A stretch of DNA of 60,948 nucleotides from Bacillota bacterium (lineage in GTDB: Bacteria > Bacillota > Clostridia > Christensenellales > Aristaeellaceae): positions 1 through 60,948 of the forward strand of contig JAEYOV010000026.1 of NCBI GenBank assembly GCA_023411395.1, in the 5' to 3' direction. The notes beneath the pieces were generated by a model. That model was not told the DNA's origin. It ran no database searches and saw only the letters and a list, made by a program, of their open reading frames with translations. A program made the translations under genes and the position numbers. The stretch's first letter is position 1. Each line of letters begins with the position of its first letter. This document shows positions 45,113 through 54,060 of this stretch, one piece after another.

Positions 45113-45140
45113 TGGACGAAACAGGCCTTTGGGCTACAAT
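45113..45140 (+). promoter_or_regulatory. Probable lacZ promoter
   Basis: TGGACG (45113-45118), 16 bp, TACAAT (45135-45140), about 41 bp ahead of the lacZ start. The weak -35 fits dependence on the divergent AraC activator. Confidence 0.4.
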
Positions 45141-45180
45141 GGAGGCAGTAAATTCCGCGCTTGTGGAAAGGAAGAACATC

Positions 45181-48162
45181 ATGCTGGAAAGATACTACGA
45201 GAACCCTGAAATGCTGCACCTGAATATGGCAGCGCCCCGCTCCTATTACCTGCCCTGCAGGGAGGAAAAAATGACCCTTGGCGGAGAGGATGCTTCCCGA
45301 TGCATCCTTTTAAACGGCGACTGGACCTTTTCCTATTATGAAAGCGTGGAAGATGTGCCGGAGGATATCGGGCGCGAGGATTATCCCATGGGGAATACAA
45401 CCATCCCCGTGCCATCCGTATGGCAAAACCATGGGTATGACCACCACCAGTACACCAATGTGCGGTACCCCTTCCCCTATGATCCGCCTTATGTGCCCAG
45501 GGAAAATCCCTGCGGCGTGTACCGCCGGACTTTCTCGCTTTCAGATACGGCCATGCGCTGTTACCTGAATTTTGAGGGTGTGGATTCCTGCCTGTACCTG
45601 TTTATCAACGGGCAGTTCGCAGGCTACAGCCAGGTATCCCACTCCACGGCGGAATTTGAAATCACCGCTTTCGTGCGCGCCGGGGAAAACACACTGACCG
45701 TGGCCGTTTTGAAATGGTGCGACGGCAGCTACCTGGAGGACCAGGACAAATTGCGCATGTCGGGCATCTTCCGGGATGTGTACCTTTTGCTGCGCCCCCA
45801 AAATCATATGTGGGATGTAACGGTGAACGCCTGGCCGGACGAACGCTTTGAGGGGGCGTTTGTTGACGTGAGGCTTGATTATGCAGGAGAGCCCTTCCCC
45901 TTGGAGTTTGTATTGCTTGACCCTGCCGGGCAGGAAAGGGAAAGGAAGCAAGGAACAGGCGGCGCGCAATTCACATTGGAAAGCGCCTCCCTTTGGACGG
46001 CGGAGACGCCGGCAATGTATACCCTGCTCATTTCAGGCGGCGACGAATGCATCGCCGTCCCGGTGGGCATACGGAAAATCGAAATTCAGAACGGGATCAT
46101 ACTGCTCAACGGCAAACGGATCCGCCTAAAAGGCGTCAACCGCCACGACAGCGACCCGGAAACGGGCTATACCATCTCCAGGGAACAGGCCATGCGGGAC
46201 CTGACCATCATGAAGCAGCACAACATCAACGCCATCCGCACCAGCCACTATCCCAACGCGCCCTGGTTCCCCAAGCTCTGCAGCCAATACGGTTTTTACA
46301 TGATCGCCGAGTCCGATGTGGAAAGCCATGGCTGCCTGGAAAAGCTGGGCGGCGACCCCAATACCAAATACAGCGCCATCGCCCGTGACCCGCGCTTTGC
46401 CGCAGCCATCCTGGACAGGGTGCAGCGCAACGTGATCCGGGACAAAAACTGTCCCGCCGTGCTCTTCTGGTCGTTGGGCAACGAAGCCGGCTATGGCGTC
46501 AATTTCGACGCGGCGGCCCGCTGGGTGAAGGCTTACGATCCTCACCGGCTTACACACTACGAAGGCGCTATGCACCAGCCCGCGGGCGACCCCGCAAGCC
46601 AGGACGCGCTGGATGTGTACAGCCGCATGTACCCCTCCATTCAGGAAATCGAGGACTATTTCAGCGGCGGGCAGGGGAAAAAGCCTTACGTGCTGTGCGA
46701 GTTCATCCACGCCATGGGCAATGGCCCCGGAGACGCGGAAGACTACTGGGAAATGATGGAGAAGAATCCCGGCCTGTGCGGCGGCTTTGTGTGGGAATGG
46801 TGCGACCATGCCGTGTATATGGGCAAAACAACCGATGGCAGGAAAAAGTATTTTTACGGCGGCGATTTCGGCGAGTTCCCCCACGACGGCAACTTTTGCA
46901 TGGACGGTCTGGTCTATCCCGACCGCAGGCCGCATACGGGCTTGAAGGAATACCAAAACGTCATCCGCCCCGTTCGTGCCAGGGCCGGCAATCTTGCCAA
47001 GGGAGAAGTTTTCTTCACCAGTACGCTGGACTTTGCGGACGCAAAGGATGTTTTGTCCGTTTCCTTTGCCGTAACCAAAAATGGGGAGGCGGTTCAAACG
47101 GGTGAAATTGCCGGCTTCTCTCTCCCGCCCAGGGGCGAAAGGGCTTTTGCGCTTTCATTCGATATGCCTTCCAGCGGCGACTGCTTCCTGAACATTACCT
47201 ACAGGGCGTCGGGCAGCCATCCCATGATCCCGGCCGGCACGCTGCTTGGCCGGGACCAGTTCGAACTCCGGCGCGCGGAGCGCAAAATGAAGGCGCTGCC
47301 CTTGGGCGGGGTGACCGTTGCGCAGGATCACCGGCATATCACCGTCTCAGGCACTGACTTCCGTTACCGTTTCGATGTGCGGTCAGGCGCTTTTGACCAG
47401 CTTGTTAAAGGCAACCGCAGTTTAATTACCGGACCCATGATGCTCAACATTTGGCGCGCCCCTACCGATAACGACCGCAACCTGAAAAACGACTGGATCA
47501 AAGCAGGGTATGACAGGGCCGTACAGAGGGCCTATGAGGCTACGTGCGAAGTAAAAGACGAGCTGGCTGTGATTACCTGCCGATTGTCCCTTGCCCCCGT
47601 TTACCTGCAGCCCGTTTTGCAGGTGCAGGCAAAGTATGTGATCGGGAAGGACGGGACCATGGACGCAAGCTTTGCATGCCAGAAGGATGCAAGTATGCCT
47701 TCCCTGCCCCGGTTTGGCCTGCGGCTTCATCTTCCCGGCGATGTGCGCAATGCCCGTTATCTTGGCTTTGGCCCATATGAAAGCTATGCGGATAAGCACC
47801 GCGCCTCCTTTATGTGCGTGTTTTCCACCACGGCCCAAAAGAACCATGAGGACTATTTGAAGCCCCAGGAGAACGGCAGCCATTTCGGCTGCGCCTTTGC
47901 GGAAGTCACCGACAATAACGGCTTTGGCCTGCGCATGGACAGTGAGGATGATTTTTCCTTCAATCTGTCCCCCTATACCCAGGAGGAGCTGACGCTAAAG
48001 GCGCACAATTTCGAGCTTGAAAAGGCTCCCGGTCCGGTGCTTTGCGTGGATTACAAGCTGAACGGCATCGGCTCCAACAGCTGCGGGCCCCGGCTGCTTG
48101 AGAAGTATGCCTTCAATGAAACGGAGTTCACCTTCTCGCTGCGGCTTACACCCTTGAGGTAA
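45181..48162 (+). CDS. lacZ: Beta-galactosidase, GH2
   Basis: Family 2 glycosidase of 993 residues, close to LacZ/EbgA length. It contains the N-terminal sugar-binding domain, an immunoglobulin-like domain, the TIM barrel with acid/base Glu435 (SLGNEAGYG) and nucleophile Glu507 (CEFIHAMGNG), and the C-terminal small-chain domain (GFGPYESYADK, then the ENGSHFGCAF segment). There is no signal peptide, so it acts in the cytoplasm on lactose or plant galactosides. ATG at 45181 has GGAAAGGA upstream; the open frame extends 35 codons further into the promoter and is not used. It is divergent from an AraC regulator, and no transporter gene is attached. Confidence 0.93.
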   Translation: MLERYYENPEMLHLNMAAPRSYYLPCREEKMTLGGEDASRCILLNGDWTFSYYESVEDVPEDIGREDYPMGNTTIPVPSVWQNHGYDHHQYTNVRYPFPYDPPYVPRENPCGVYRRTFSLSDTAMRCYLNFEGVDSCLYLFINGQFAGYSQVSHSTAEFEITAFVRAGENTLTVAVLKWCDGSYLEDQDKLRMSGIFRDVYLLLRPQNHMWDVTVNAWPDERFEGAFVDVRLDYAGEPFPLEFVLLDPAGQERERKQGTGGAQFTLESASLWTAETPAMYTLLISGGDECIAVPVGIRKIEIQNGIILLNGKRIRLKGVNRHDSDPETGYTISREQAMRDLTIMKQHNINAIRTSHYPNAPWFPKLCSQYGFYMIAESDVESHGCLEKLGGDPNTKYSAIARDPRFAAAILDRVQRNVIRDKNCPAVLFWSLGNEAGYGVNFDAAARWVKAYDPHRLTHYEGAMHQPAGDPASQDALDVYSRMYPSIQEIEDYFSGGQGKKPYVLCEFIHAMGNGPGDAEDYWEMMEKNPGLCGGFVWEWCDHAVYMGKTTDGRKKYFYGGDFGEFPHDGNFCMDGLVYPDRRPHTGLKEYQNVIRPVRARAGNLAKGEVFFTSTLDFADAKDVLSVSFAVTKNGEAVQTGEIAGFSLPPRGERAFALSFDMPSSGDCFLNITYRASGSHPMIPAGTLLGRDQFELRRAERKMKALPLGGVTVAQDHRHITVSGTDFRYRFDVRSGAFDQLVKGNRSLITGPMMLNIWRAPTDNDRNLKNDWIKAGYDRAVQRAYEATCEVKDELAVITCRLSLAPVYLQPVLQVQAKYVIGKDGTMDASFACQKDASMPSLPRFGLRLHLPGDVRNARYLGFGPYESYADKHRASFMCVFSTTAQKNHEDYLKPQENGSHFGCAFAEVTDNNGFGLRMDSEDDFSFNLSPYTQEELTLKAHNFELEKAPGPVLCVDYKLNGIGSNSCGPRLLEKYAFNETEFTFSLRLTPLR

Positions 48163-48270
48163 AAATCTGATATCCCTATGAAGCATTGCCCTGGCGGCTT
48201 ATGGCTGCCGGGGCAGTATTTCATCATGCAGGGCTTTTCCTATTCCTATCGAAATATAACCGATGCCCAG

Positions 48271-48396
48271 GCGGGCGATTCATAATCGCCCCTACGGCTG
48301 TGTATGCTTGTTGACTGCTTGATCGGGGCTTGTGTCTGCTTGAAAAATCCGTTCTGCTTTATCTGTTGACAGTAGGGGCGATTATCAATCGCCCGC
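48271..48396. repeat. REPIN-like inverted pair of GGGGCGAT palindromes
   Basis: GCGGGCGATTCATAATCGCCCCTAC begins at 48271 and its inverted partner GTAGGGGCGATTATCAATCGCCCGC ends at 48396, about 74 bp apart. This pair accounts for most of the 310-bp gap after lacZ. Confidence 0.75.
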
Positions 48397-48472
48397 TTGC
48401 CGGGCCGGCATTTGCACGCGGAAAGAATTTTGAATGCTTACAGCATAGCGAAAGGAGGCATCCAAAGCGCAT

Positions 48473-49438
48473 ATGAAGCTCGACAGGCTCATGGGCATCC
48501 TGACCACGCTTTTGCAAAGCGGCTCCGTTACCGCACCGCAATTGGCCAGTAAGTTTGAAGTCACCCGCCGCACCATCGGCCGGGATATTGACGCGCTTTG
48601 CATGGCGGGTATTCCCATCGTCACAAGGCAGGGCGCCGGCGGCGGCATCTGCCTGGCCGAAGGCTACAAGCTGGATAAATCCGTGCTCACCGCGGAGGAA
48701 CTGCAAACGCTGCTGGCGGCCTTGAAAGGCATCGGCACCGTATCCGGCGGCACGCAAATGGAGCGGATGCTGGAGAAGCTTACAAAAAACAGCGGTGCGG
48801 TGGTGTCGCTGAAGGAAAACATGATCATTGACCTGTCCTCCCACTACAAAAGCAGCCTTTCGGAAAAGATCGCGTCCATCAAGCAGGCAATTTTCAAGTC
48901 AAAGCTTATCGCCTTTGATTACTATTCCGAAAAGGGGCAGTCCCGCCGCAGGATAGAACCTTATTGCATCACCTTCCAGTGGTCGGCCTGGTATGTCTTC
49001 GGATATTGTCTGGACCGGAAAGATTTCCGCCTGTTCAAATTGAATCGCCTGTGGGAGCTTGAGGTGCTTGAAAAAGCATTCACCCCACGGGAAATACCGT
49101 CCGGCAGCATGGACTTTGGAGCGCGCTTCCCCGACGGGAACCGGATCGTCGTTCTGTTTGATCCCTCCGCTCTCCATCAATTGATCGACAGCTATGGCCG
49201 CGATTGCTTTGCGGAGCAGCCGGATGGGTATCTGCGCTTTGAATCGGGCTATACCAACAGATCGTATATGATAAGCTGGGTCCTCGGTTTTGGAGACAAG
49301 GCGCGGGTAGTGGAACCCAAGGACATGGCGGAGGAAATCCGGGAAATCGCAAAAAAAATGTGGCATGCCTACCGCGAACAGGACAAACAGATGTCCTGTT
49401 CTTCCGGTACAATGGAAGAAAAAAAGGAGGCACGCTGA
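48473..49438 (+). CDS. HTH and WYL domain transcriptional regulator (YafY-like)
   Basis: 321-residue regulator. The N-terminal HTH (LMGILTTLLQSGSVTAPQLASKFEVTRRTIGRDIDAL, residues ~5-45) is followed by a linker and a WYL ligand-binding domain (residues ~140-230, with WSAWYVFGYCLDRKDFRLFKLNRL) and a WCX C-terminal extension. WYL proteins sense nucleic acid or small ligands and often control stress or metabolic genes. AAAGGAGG lies 14 nt before the ATG, rather distant. Its stop overlaps the next ATG by one base, so the two genes are a unit. Confidence 0.87.
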   Translation: MKLDRLMGILTTLLQSGSVTAPQLASKFEVTRRTIGRDIDALCMAGIPIVTRQGAGGGICLAEGYKLDKSVLTAEELQTLLAALKGIGTVSGGTQMERMLEKLTKNSGAVVSLKENMIIDLSSHYKSSLSEKIASIKQAIFKSKLIAFDYYSEKGQSRRRIEPYCITFQWSAWYVFGYCLDRKDFRLFKLNRLWELEVLEKAFTPREIPSGSMDFGARFPDGNRIVVLFDPSALHQLIDSYGRDCFAEQPDGYLRFESGYTNRSYMISWVLGFGDKARVVEPKDMAEEIREIAKKMWHAYREQDKQMSCSSGTMEEKKEAR

Positions 49439-50091
49439 TGAAAAAGATCGAGATGGGTACTGTAAAGCCCGAAAATTTCTCCGCCACCTGGGATGGTCAA
49501 TACAGCTTCTTTTCTCACCTGGAGTATGCCTGCGGCATTCCAAACCTACTTTTCGCCATCACCACCCTCAAGGAAAACGGAAAGCCCAACGTATGCTTTC
49601 ATTCCTGGAGCACTTTCTGCGGCGACGGGCAAATGTTTCACGCCATCCTGGGCGGTCTCAGCCAGCATGGTCATACCTATAAAAATATCGCCCGCACGGG
49701 GGAATTCGTGGTCAATTTCCTGTCGAAGGACTATTACGACAACCTGAACAAAACCATCCAGCAAAACGGCGAGGATACCGATGAGTTCGAGGCGGGCGGG
49801 TTCACAAAGGAAGCGGCGGCGGTAGTCGGCGTTCCCCGCATTGCGGAAGCGTTCCTTTGTTTGGAATGCAAATTGACCCATACGCTGGATTTGTCAGGCG
49901 CGGGCATTATCTCCCTGGTGGCGGGAAAGGTGGAGAACATCGCCGTAAAGGAAGAGTTTGCAAAGGGTATCGATGAGAAATACGGCGAAAACGGCTTCAT
50001 GTTCAACATCCACGCGCCCAAAGACCTCATCACCGGCCAAGGGGATACAAGCGCCGTCGCGGTGATGAAGATCATAAGGCGGAATGTTTAA
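49438..50091 (+). CDS. Flavin reductase-like / FMN-binding split-barrel protein
   Basis: 217-residue protein of the flavin reductase-like group. Segments NVCFHSWSTFCGDGQMFHAILGG, TYKNIARTGEFVVNFLS and AFLCLECKLTHTLDL fit the FMN-binding split barrel of this family. It would bind FMN and reduce flavin or a small electrophile with NAD(P)H. ATG at 49438 has AAAAAAGGAGG at good spacing and shares one base with the WYL regulator's stop, so the regulator probably controls it. Confidence 0.75.
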   Translation: MKKIEMGTVKPENFSATWDGQYSFFSHLEYACGIPNLLFAITTLKENGKPNVCFHSWSTFCGDGQMFHAILGGLSQHGHTYKNIARTGEFVVNFLSKDYYDNLNKTIQQNGEDTDEFEAGGFTKEAAAVVGVPRIAEAFLCLECKLTHTLDLSGAGIISLVAGKVENIAVKEEFAKGIDEKYGENGFMFNIHAPKDLITGQGDTSAVAVMKIIRRNV

Positions 50092-50191
50092 GCGAATACT
50101 TGATGTATATACGAGTTGACGGGGCATATTGCAAGCTGTATGCCCCGTCAACTTGTTCCGATCAGAAACCGGGTTGTGTCGGATGGTTTAT

Positions 50192-50324
50192 GTGGGCGAT
50201 ACAAATCGCCCCTACAGTTATAATGAGTTTATTGGTTTTTCTTCGGGCTGCTGAATAAACCGGCAGAGTAGGGGCGAACTGTGTTCGCCCGCCAAGCTAA
50301 ATGATCTGGCGGAGTTCGCCCGCC
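50192..50324. repeat. REPIN-like palindromes upstream of fab operon
   Basis: GTGGGCGAT...ATCGCCCCTAC (50192-50215) and GTAGGGGCGAAC...GTTCGCCCGCC (50268-50293) are inverted relative to each other; a half copy GGAGTTCGCCCGCC follows at 50311-50324. One is the GAT variant and the other the GAAC variant. This occupies most of the 378-bp gap before the fab promoter. Confidence 0.7.
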
Positions 50325-50394
50325 AAGCTACAAAAGCATCATTCCGCGGCATGAAGCAATGCCCTTGACCAATTTTTCGACATTTTCCACCCTC

Positions 50395-50423
50395 TTGACA
50401 GTTGGTATAGGCGAGGGTATAAT
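50395..50423 (+). promoter_or_regulatory. Perfect sigma-A promoter of fab operon
   Basis: TTGACA (50395-50400), 17 bp, TATAAT (50418-50423). The transcript start is expected near 50430, just before the FabT-like operator. Confidence 0.85.
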
Positions 50424-50434
50424 CGCTTTTGTTA

Positions 50435-50449
50435 GTTAGTTTGACTAAC
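50435..50449 (+). promoter_or_regulatory. FabT-type operator
   Basis: GTTAGT-TTG-ACTAAC is a perfect inverted repeat within AGTTTGACTAACAAAT, which resembles the AGTTTGA-N3-TCAAATT site of streptococcal FabT. It lies at the start of the transcript, so binding of the encoded MarR/FabT protein should repress the operon. Confidence 0.7.
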
Positions 50450-50469
50450 AAATGAAACTGAGGTGGCCT

Positions 50470-50970
50470 ATGGACCCATTCAGCGTTGCCCTCAATGACC
50501 TTCTTGTGAATACATTCCACACCATCCTCAAACTGGAGGAACAGACGCTGAAAAGCATGAGCGGCGAGAAGCTCAGCATCAGCGAACTGCACATGCTGGA
50601 ATCCATCCACAAGGAGCCGGAGAAGGGGCGTACCATTACGGACATTGCCCAGGACCTTTCCATCACTCTGCCCACGGTGACGGTTGCAATCAACCGGCTT
50701 GCGCAAAAGGGATATGTGCGCAAGCACAAGGGCCGGGAGGACGGGCGGATGGTTCATGTGCTTTTGACGGAGGAAGGCCGGCGGGCGGAGGCAGCCCACC
50801 GCTTTTTCCACCGCCGGATGGTGAAGGCCATTTCTCAGGATATTCCCCAGGAAGAAAGGGAAGTTTTACTCAAGGGGCTGCGTAACCTGCTGATCTTCTT
50901 TACCCGGCAGGAGCAAAGCGCCCACATGCAGGCCGAAAACATCCCGGTTCAAGGAGTTGAAGCGAATTGA
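50470..50970 (+). CDS. fabT: MarR family regulator of fatty acid synthesis
   Basis: Winged-helix MarR protein of 166 residues. The HTH (ITDIAQDLSITLPTVTVAINRLAQKGYVRKHKGREDGRMVHVLLTEEG) and its place as first gene of the fab operon match FabT, which represses fatty-acid genes when acyl-ACP is abundant. ATG at 50470 has GAGG 6 nt upstream; the earlier ATG at 50452 has no site. The operator at 50435-50449 implies autoregulation. It overlaps fabH by 4 bp. Confidence 0.88.
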   Translation: MDPFSVALNDLLVNTFHTILKLEEQTLKSMSGEKLSISELHMLESIHKEPEKGRTITDIAQDLSITLPTVTVAINRLAQKGYVRKHKGREDGRMVHVLLTEEGRRAEAAHRFFHRRMVKAISQDIPQEEREVLLKGLRNLLIFFTRQEQSAHMQAENIPVQGVEAN

Positions 50971-51929
50971 GGATTCTGGGTACAGGCAGCGCGCTGCCTG
51001 CCCTGACCGTGCCCAACGCGGCACTGGAGCAGTTTTTGGATACCAGCGACGAATGGATCCGCACCCGCACGGGGATTCAAAGCAGGCAGATCCTGTCTGA
51101 GGAAACCTTGTCAGACCTGGCCATACAGGCGGCGAAAAGAGCGCTGGAGGATGCGAATGTATCCGGCGCGGAACTGGACCTGATCCTTGGCACCACCTGC
51201 CAGGGCGAACAAATCGCCCCGGCCATCGCCTGCACCGTGCAAAAAGCCGTGGGCGCCGCCTGCCCCTGCATGGACCTGAACGCCGCCTGCGCCGGGTTTC
51301 TGTACGCATTGGATGTTGCATCGACATATTTATCCGGCGGCAAAGCGAAAAAAATATTGATTTTAAGTGCCGAAGGCATGTCGCGCCTGTGCGACTGGAG
51401 GGACCGGGGGACTTGCGTTCTTTTCGGCGACGGTGCGGGGGCCGTGGTCGTGGATGGGCAGGACGGCCTTCTTTCCATCCGGTTGTCCGTAGAGGAAGAC
51501 ACGGATACGCTGTTCATTCAGCCCTCGCCGGGCAACTGTCCTTTTTCCATCCCCTCGACCATTCCCCCGGGCGTGCACATGGCCGGGCAGGAAGTGTTCC
51601 GCTTCGCCGTATCCCACGCCACGGACGATATCCAAAGGGCGGCGCAGGAAGCCGGAGTCAGCTTGTCGAATATCCAGTGGTTCCTGCTCCATCAGGCCAA
51701 CCGGCGCATCCTGGATTCCGTCCGCCAGCGGCTGAACCAGCCGGAGGAAAAGTTTCCCAGCAACATCAGCCGGGTGGGCAACACATCCTCCGCCAGCATC
51801 CCCATATTGCTGGATGAGCTCAACCGGGAGGGGCGCCTTGCGCCCGGCGACCTGATGGCAATGAGCGCCTTCGGCTCCGGCCTTTCCACCGGCGTCTGCA
51901 TCCTTCGCTGGAACAAAGCCAAGGCATAA
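50967..51929 (+). CDS. fabH: Beta-ketoacyl-ACP synthase III
   Basis: Condensing enzyme of 320 residues that starts fatty-acid synthesis from acetyl-CoA and malonyl-ACP. The catalytic triad is visible: Cys in DLNAACAGFLYAL, His in FLLHQANRRI and Asn in RVGNTSSASIP. TTG at 50967 serves as start, 10 nt after AAGGAG, and overlaps the fabT stop. The N-terminal RILGTGSALP is the usual family beginning. Confidence 0.94.
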   Translation: MRILGTGSALPALTVPNAALEQFLDTSDEWIRTRTGIQSRQILSEETLSDLAIQAAKRALEDANVSGAELDLILGTTCQGEQIAPAIACTVQKAVGAACPCMDLNAACAGFLYALDVASTYLSGGKAKKILILSAEGMSRLCDWRDRGTCVLFGDGAGAVVVDGQDGLLSIRLSVEEDTDTLFIQPSPGNCPFSIPSTIPPGVHMAGQEVFRFAVSHATDDIQRAAQEAGVSLSNIQWFLLHQANRRILDSVRQRLNQPEEKFPSNISRVGNTSSASIPILLDELNREGRLAPGDLMAMSAFGSGLSTGVCILRWNKAKA

Positions 51930-51980
51930 TCTTTACGGACCGCCCCATCTATATCAAATCAAATGTAGGAGGAAACCATC

Positions 51981-52205
51981 ATGAGCACCTTTGAAAAAGT
52001 CGCGGAACTTCTTGCCCAGCGCAAAGGAACCACTGCCGATCAGATCACCCTGGAAAGCAAATTTCAAGACCTCAAGCTTGACTCCCTGGATGTGGCGGAA
52101 CTGGTCATGGACCTGGAGGATGCTTTCAGCGTCACCATCGAAATCACCAAGGACATGGTTTCCGTTGCCGATATTGTAAAGGCCATCGACGAGGCGAAGG
52201 CATGA
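51981..52205 (+). CDS. acpP: Acyl carrier protein
   Basis: 74-residue acidic carrier protein. Ser35 in LKLDSLDVAELVMDLEDAF is the phosphopantetheine site. It holds growing acyl chains for all Fab enzymes of this operon. AGGAGG precedes the ATG, and its stop overlaps the fabK start by 4 bp. Confidence 0.94.
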   Translation: MSTFEKVAELLAQRKGTTADQITLESKFQDLKLDSLDVAELVMDLEDAFSVTIEITKDMVSVADIVKAIDEAKA

Positions 52206-53149
52206 TGGAAACGGCAGTCACCAAGCTTTTTGGCCTGCGCTACCCCATATTCCAGGGGGGCATGGCCTGGGTATCCGACGCAAGGCTGGCTGCGGCCGTG
52301 TCCAACGCCGGGGGCCTTGGCATCATCTCCGCCATGAACGCCAGCGGATCGTACCTGCGTTCGGAGATTCAAAAATGCCGGGAGCTTACCAGCCGCCCCT
52401 TCGGCGTGAACATCATGCTGATGAGCCCCTTTGTGGAGGAAACGGCGCAGGTGGTTCTGGAGGAACAGGTGCCCGTGGTGACCACGGGGGCCGGGCTGCC
52501 GGGCGCGTACATGAAAAAGTGGGTGCCCGCCGGGATCAAGGTGGTGCCGGTGGTACCTTCCGTCGCCATCGCCAAGCGCGTGGAACGGGATGGCGCTACC
52601 GCAGTCATCGCCGAAGGCTGCGAATCTGGCGGCCACATCGGCGAATTGACCACCATGACGCTGGTGCCCCAGGTGGTGGACGCGGTTGCCATTCCCGTAT
52701 TGGCGGCGGGCGGCATTGCCGATGGCCGGGGCATCGCCGCGGCTTTCATGCTGGGCGCCCAGGGCGTGCAGTGCGGCACAAGGTTCCTGGCCTCGGCGGA
52801 ATGCTGCATCCATCCCAACTACAAGGAGCAGGTTTTAAAGGCCCGCGACATTGACACCATGGTCACCGGGCGCAAGCTGGGCCACCCCGTCAGGGCGCTG
52901 AAGAATAATTTCATACAGGCTTTCCGTACAAAGGAAGAGGACCCGGCAATCAGCAAAGAGGAGCTGGAGGCCTTCGGCTCGGGCGCCCTGCGGAGGGCCG
53001 CTCAGGAGGGCGATCTGGAGACAGGCTGCTTCATGGCCGGCCAGTCCGCCGGGCTTATATGCCGCTGCCAGCCGGTGCCGGAAATCCTGGAAGAAATGTT
53101 CACCCAGGCGGAAGAATGCCTGCGGGGGGCCGTACAGTGGGCAAAATAG
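52202..53149 (+). CDS. fabK: Enoyl-ACP reductase II (FMN)
   Basis: FMN-dependent TIM-barrel enoyl-ACP reductase of 315 residues, the triclosan-resistant FabK type in place of FabI. The N-terminus FGLRYPIFQGGMAWVSDARLA, the phosphate-binding GCESGGHIGE and ILAAGGIADGRGIAAAFMLGAQGVQ match FabK. It performs the last reduction step of each elongation cycle. Its 3' end overlaps fabD by 13 bp. Confidence 0.93.
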   Translation: MMETAVTKLFGLRYPIFQGGMAWVSDARLAAAVSNAGGLGIISAMNASGSYLRSEIQKCRELTSRPFGVNIMLMSPFVEETAQVVLEEQVPVVTTGAGLPGAYMKKWVPAGIKVVPVVPSVAIAKRVERDGATAVIAEGCESGGHIGELTTMTLVPQVVDAVAIPVLAAGGIADGRGIAAAFMLGAQGVQCGTRFLASAECCIHPNYKEQVLKARDIDTMVTGRKLGHPVRALKNNFIQAFRTKEEDPAISKEELEAFGSGALRRAAQEGDLETGCFMAGQSAGLICRCQPVPEILEEMFTQAEECLRGAVQWAK

Positions 53150-54060
53150 CTTTTGTGTTTGCCGGCCAGGGGGCCCAATACCCCGGCATGGGCAGGGAGC
53201 TGTATGAAGCCTCACCCGCCGCGCACCGGATTTTTGATCAGGCGGAAGTCCTCCGTCCCGGCACGCTGCGCCAATGTTTTGAAGGCAGCGCGGAGGAACT
53301 GGCCGTTACGGAAAACACCCAGCCCTGCCTGTTTGCGGTGGATTTGGCCTGTGCCGCGGCCCTTGAGGAAAAGGGCATACGGCCCCAAATGTGCGCCGGG
53401 TTCTCCCTGGGCGAGGTAGCGGCTGTGACATTTGCCAAAATGTTATCCTTTGAAAAATCATTTGCATTCATTCAGGAAAGGGCATCGCGGATGCAGGCCT
53501 GCACCGATGCGCAGCCGGGCTTCATGGCGGCTGTCCTGCGCCTTCAAAGCGAACAGGTCATAACTCTTTGCCGGCAATTTGTTAATGTATATCCCGTCAA
53601 CTTCAACGCACCCGGCCAGGTGGTGGTCTCCGGTGCGGCAACACAAAAGGATGCCTTTTTGCAGGCGGTAACGAACCAGGGAGGCCGGGCCCTGCCATTG
53701 AAGGTCGGCGGCGCGTTCCATTCGCCGCTTATGACCGATGCCGCCGCAAAGCTTAATGCATGGCTTCAGGACTCGGGACTGAATGCTCCGCAAATCCCGC
53801 TGTACGCCAACCGGACCGCTCTCCCCTATAACGGGGATGCTGTTTCGCTGCTGTCCGGCCAGGTGGACCATCCTGTGCTATGGGAGCAAACCGTGCGCAA
53901 CATGGCGGCGGATGGCGCGGACCTGTTTGTGGAGCTGGGGCCGGGCACGGTGCTGACAAACCTCATCCGCAAAATTCTGCCGGAAGCGGCGGTATGCCAC
54001 GTGGAAAACGCGGCCAGCCTCATGGAAGCGTTGGCCCTATTGGAAGGGAGAAGCGCCTGA
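53137..54060 (+). CDS. fabD: Malonyl-CoA:ACP transacylase
   Basis: Transacylase of 307 residues loading malonyl groups onto ACP. FAGQGAQYPGMG opens the fold; the nucleophile serine is in GFSLGE, where Phe replaces the usual His of GHSLGE; the catalytic histidine is in AFHSPLM. GTG at 53137 is the start, with GGGGGG 8 nt before it; it overlaps fabK by 13 bp. The longer open frame inside fabK is unsupported. Confidence 0.92.
   Translation: MGKIAFVFAGQGAQYPGMGRELYEASPAAHRIFDQAEVLRPGTLRQCFEGSAEELAVTENTQPCLFAVDLACAAALEEKGIRPQMCAGFSLGEVAAVTFAKMLSFEKSFAFIQERASRMQACTDAQPGFMAAVLRLQSEQVITLCRQFVNVYPVNFNAPGQVVVSGAATQKDAFLQAVTNQGGRALPLKVGGAFHSPLMTDAAAKLNAWLQDSGLNAPQIPLYANRTALPYNGDAVSLLSGQVDHPVLWEQTVRNMAADGADLFVELGPGTVLTNLIRKILPEAAVCHVENAASLMEALALLEGRSA

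Noticed and set aside
48385..48844. Minus-strand open frames opposite the WYL regulator
   Set aside because: Antisense to a gene with clear HTH and WYL domains; no ribosome binding site.
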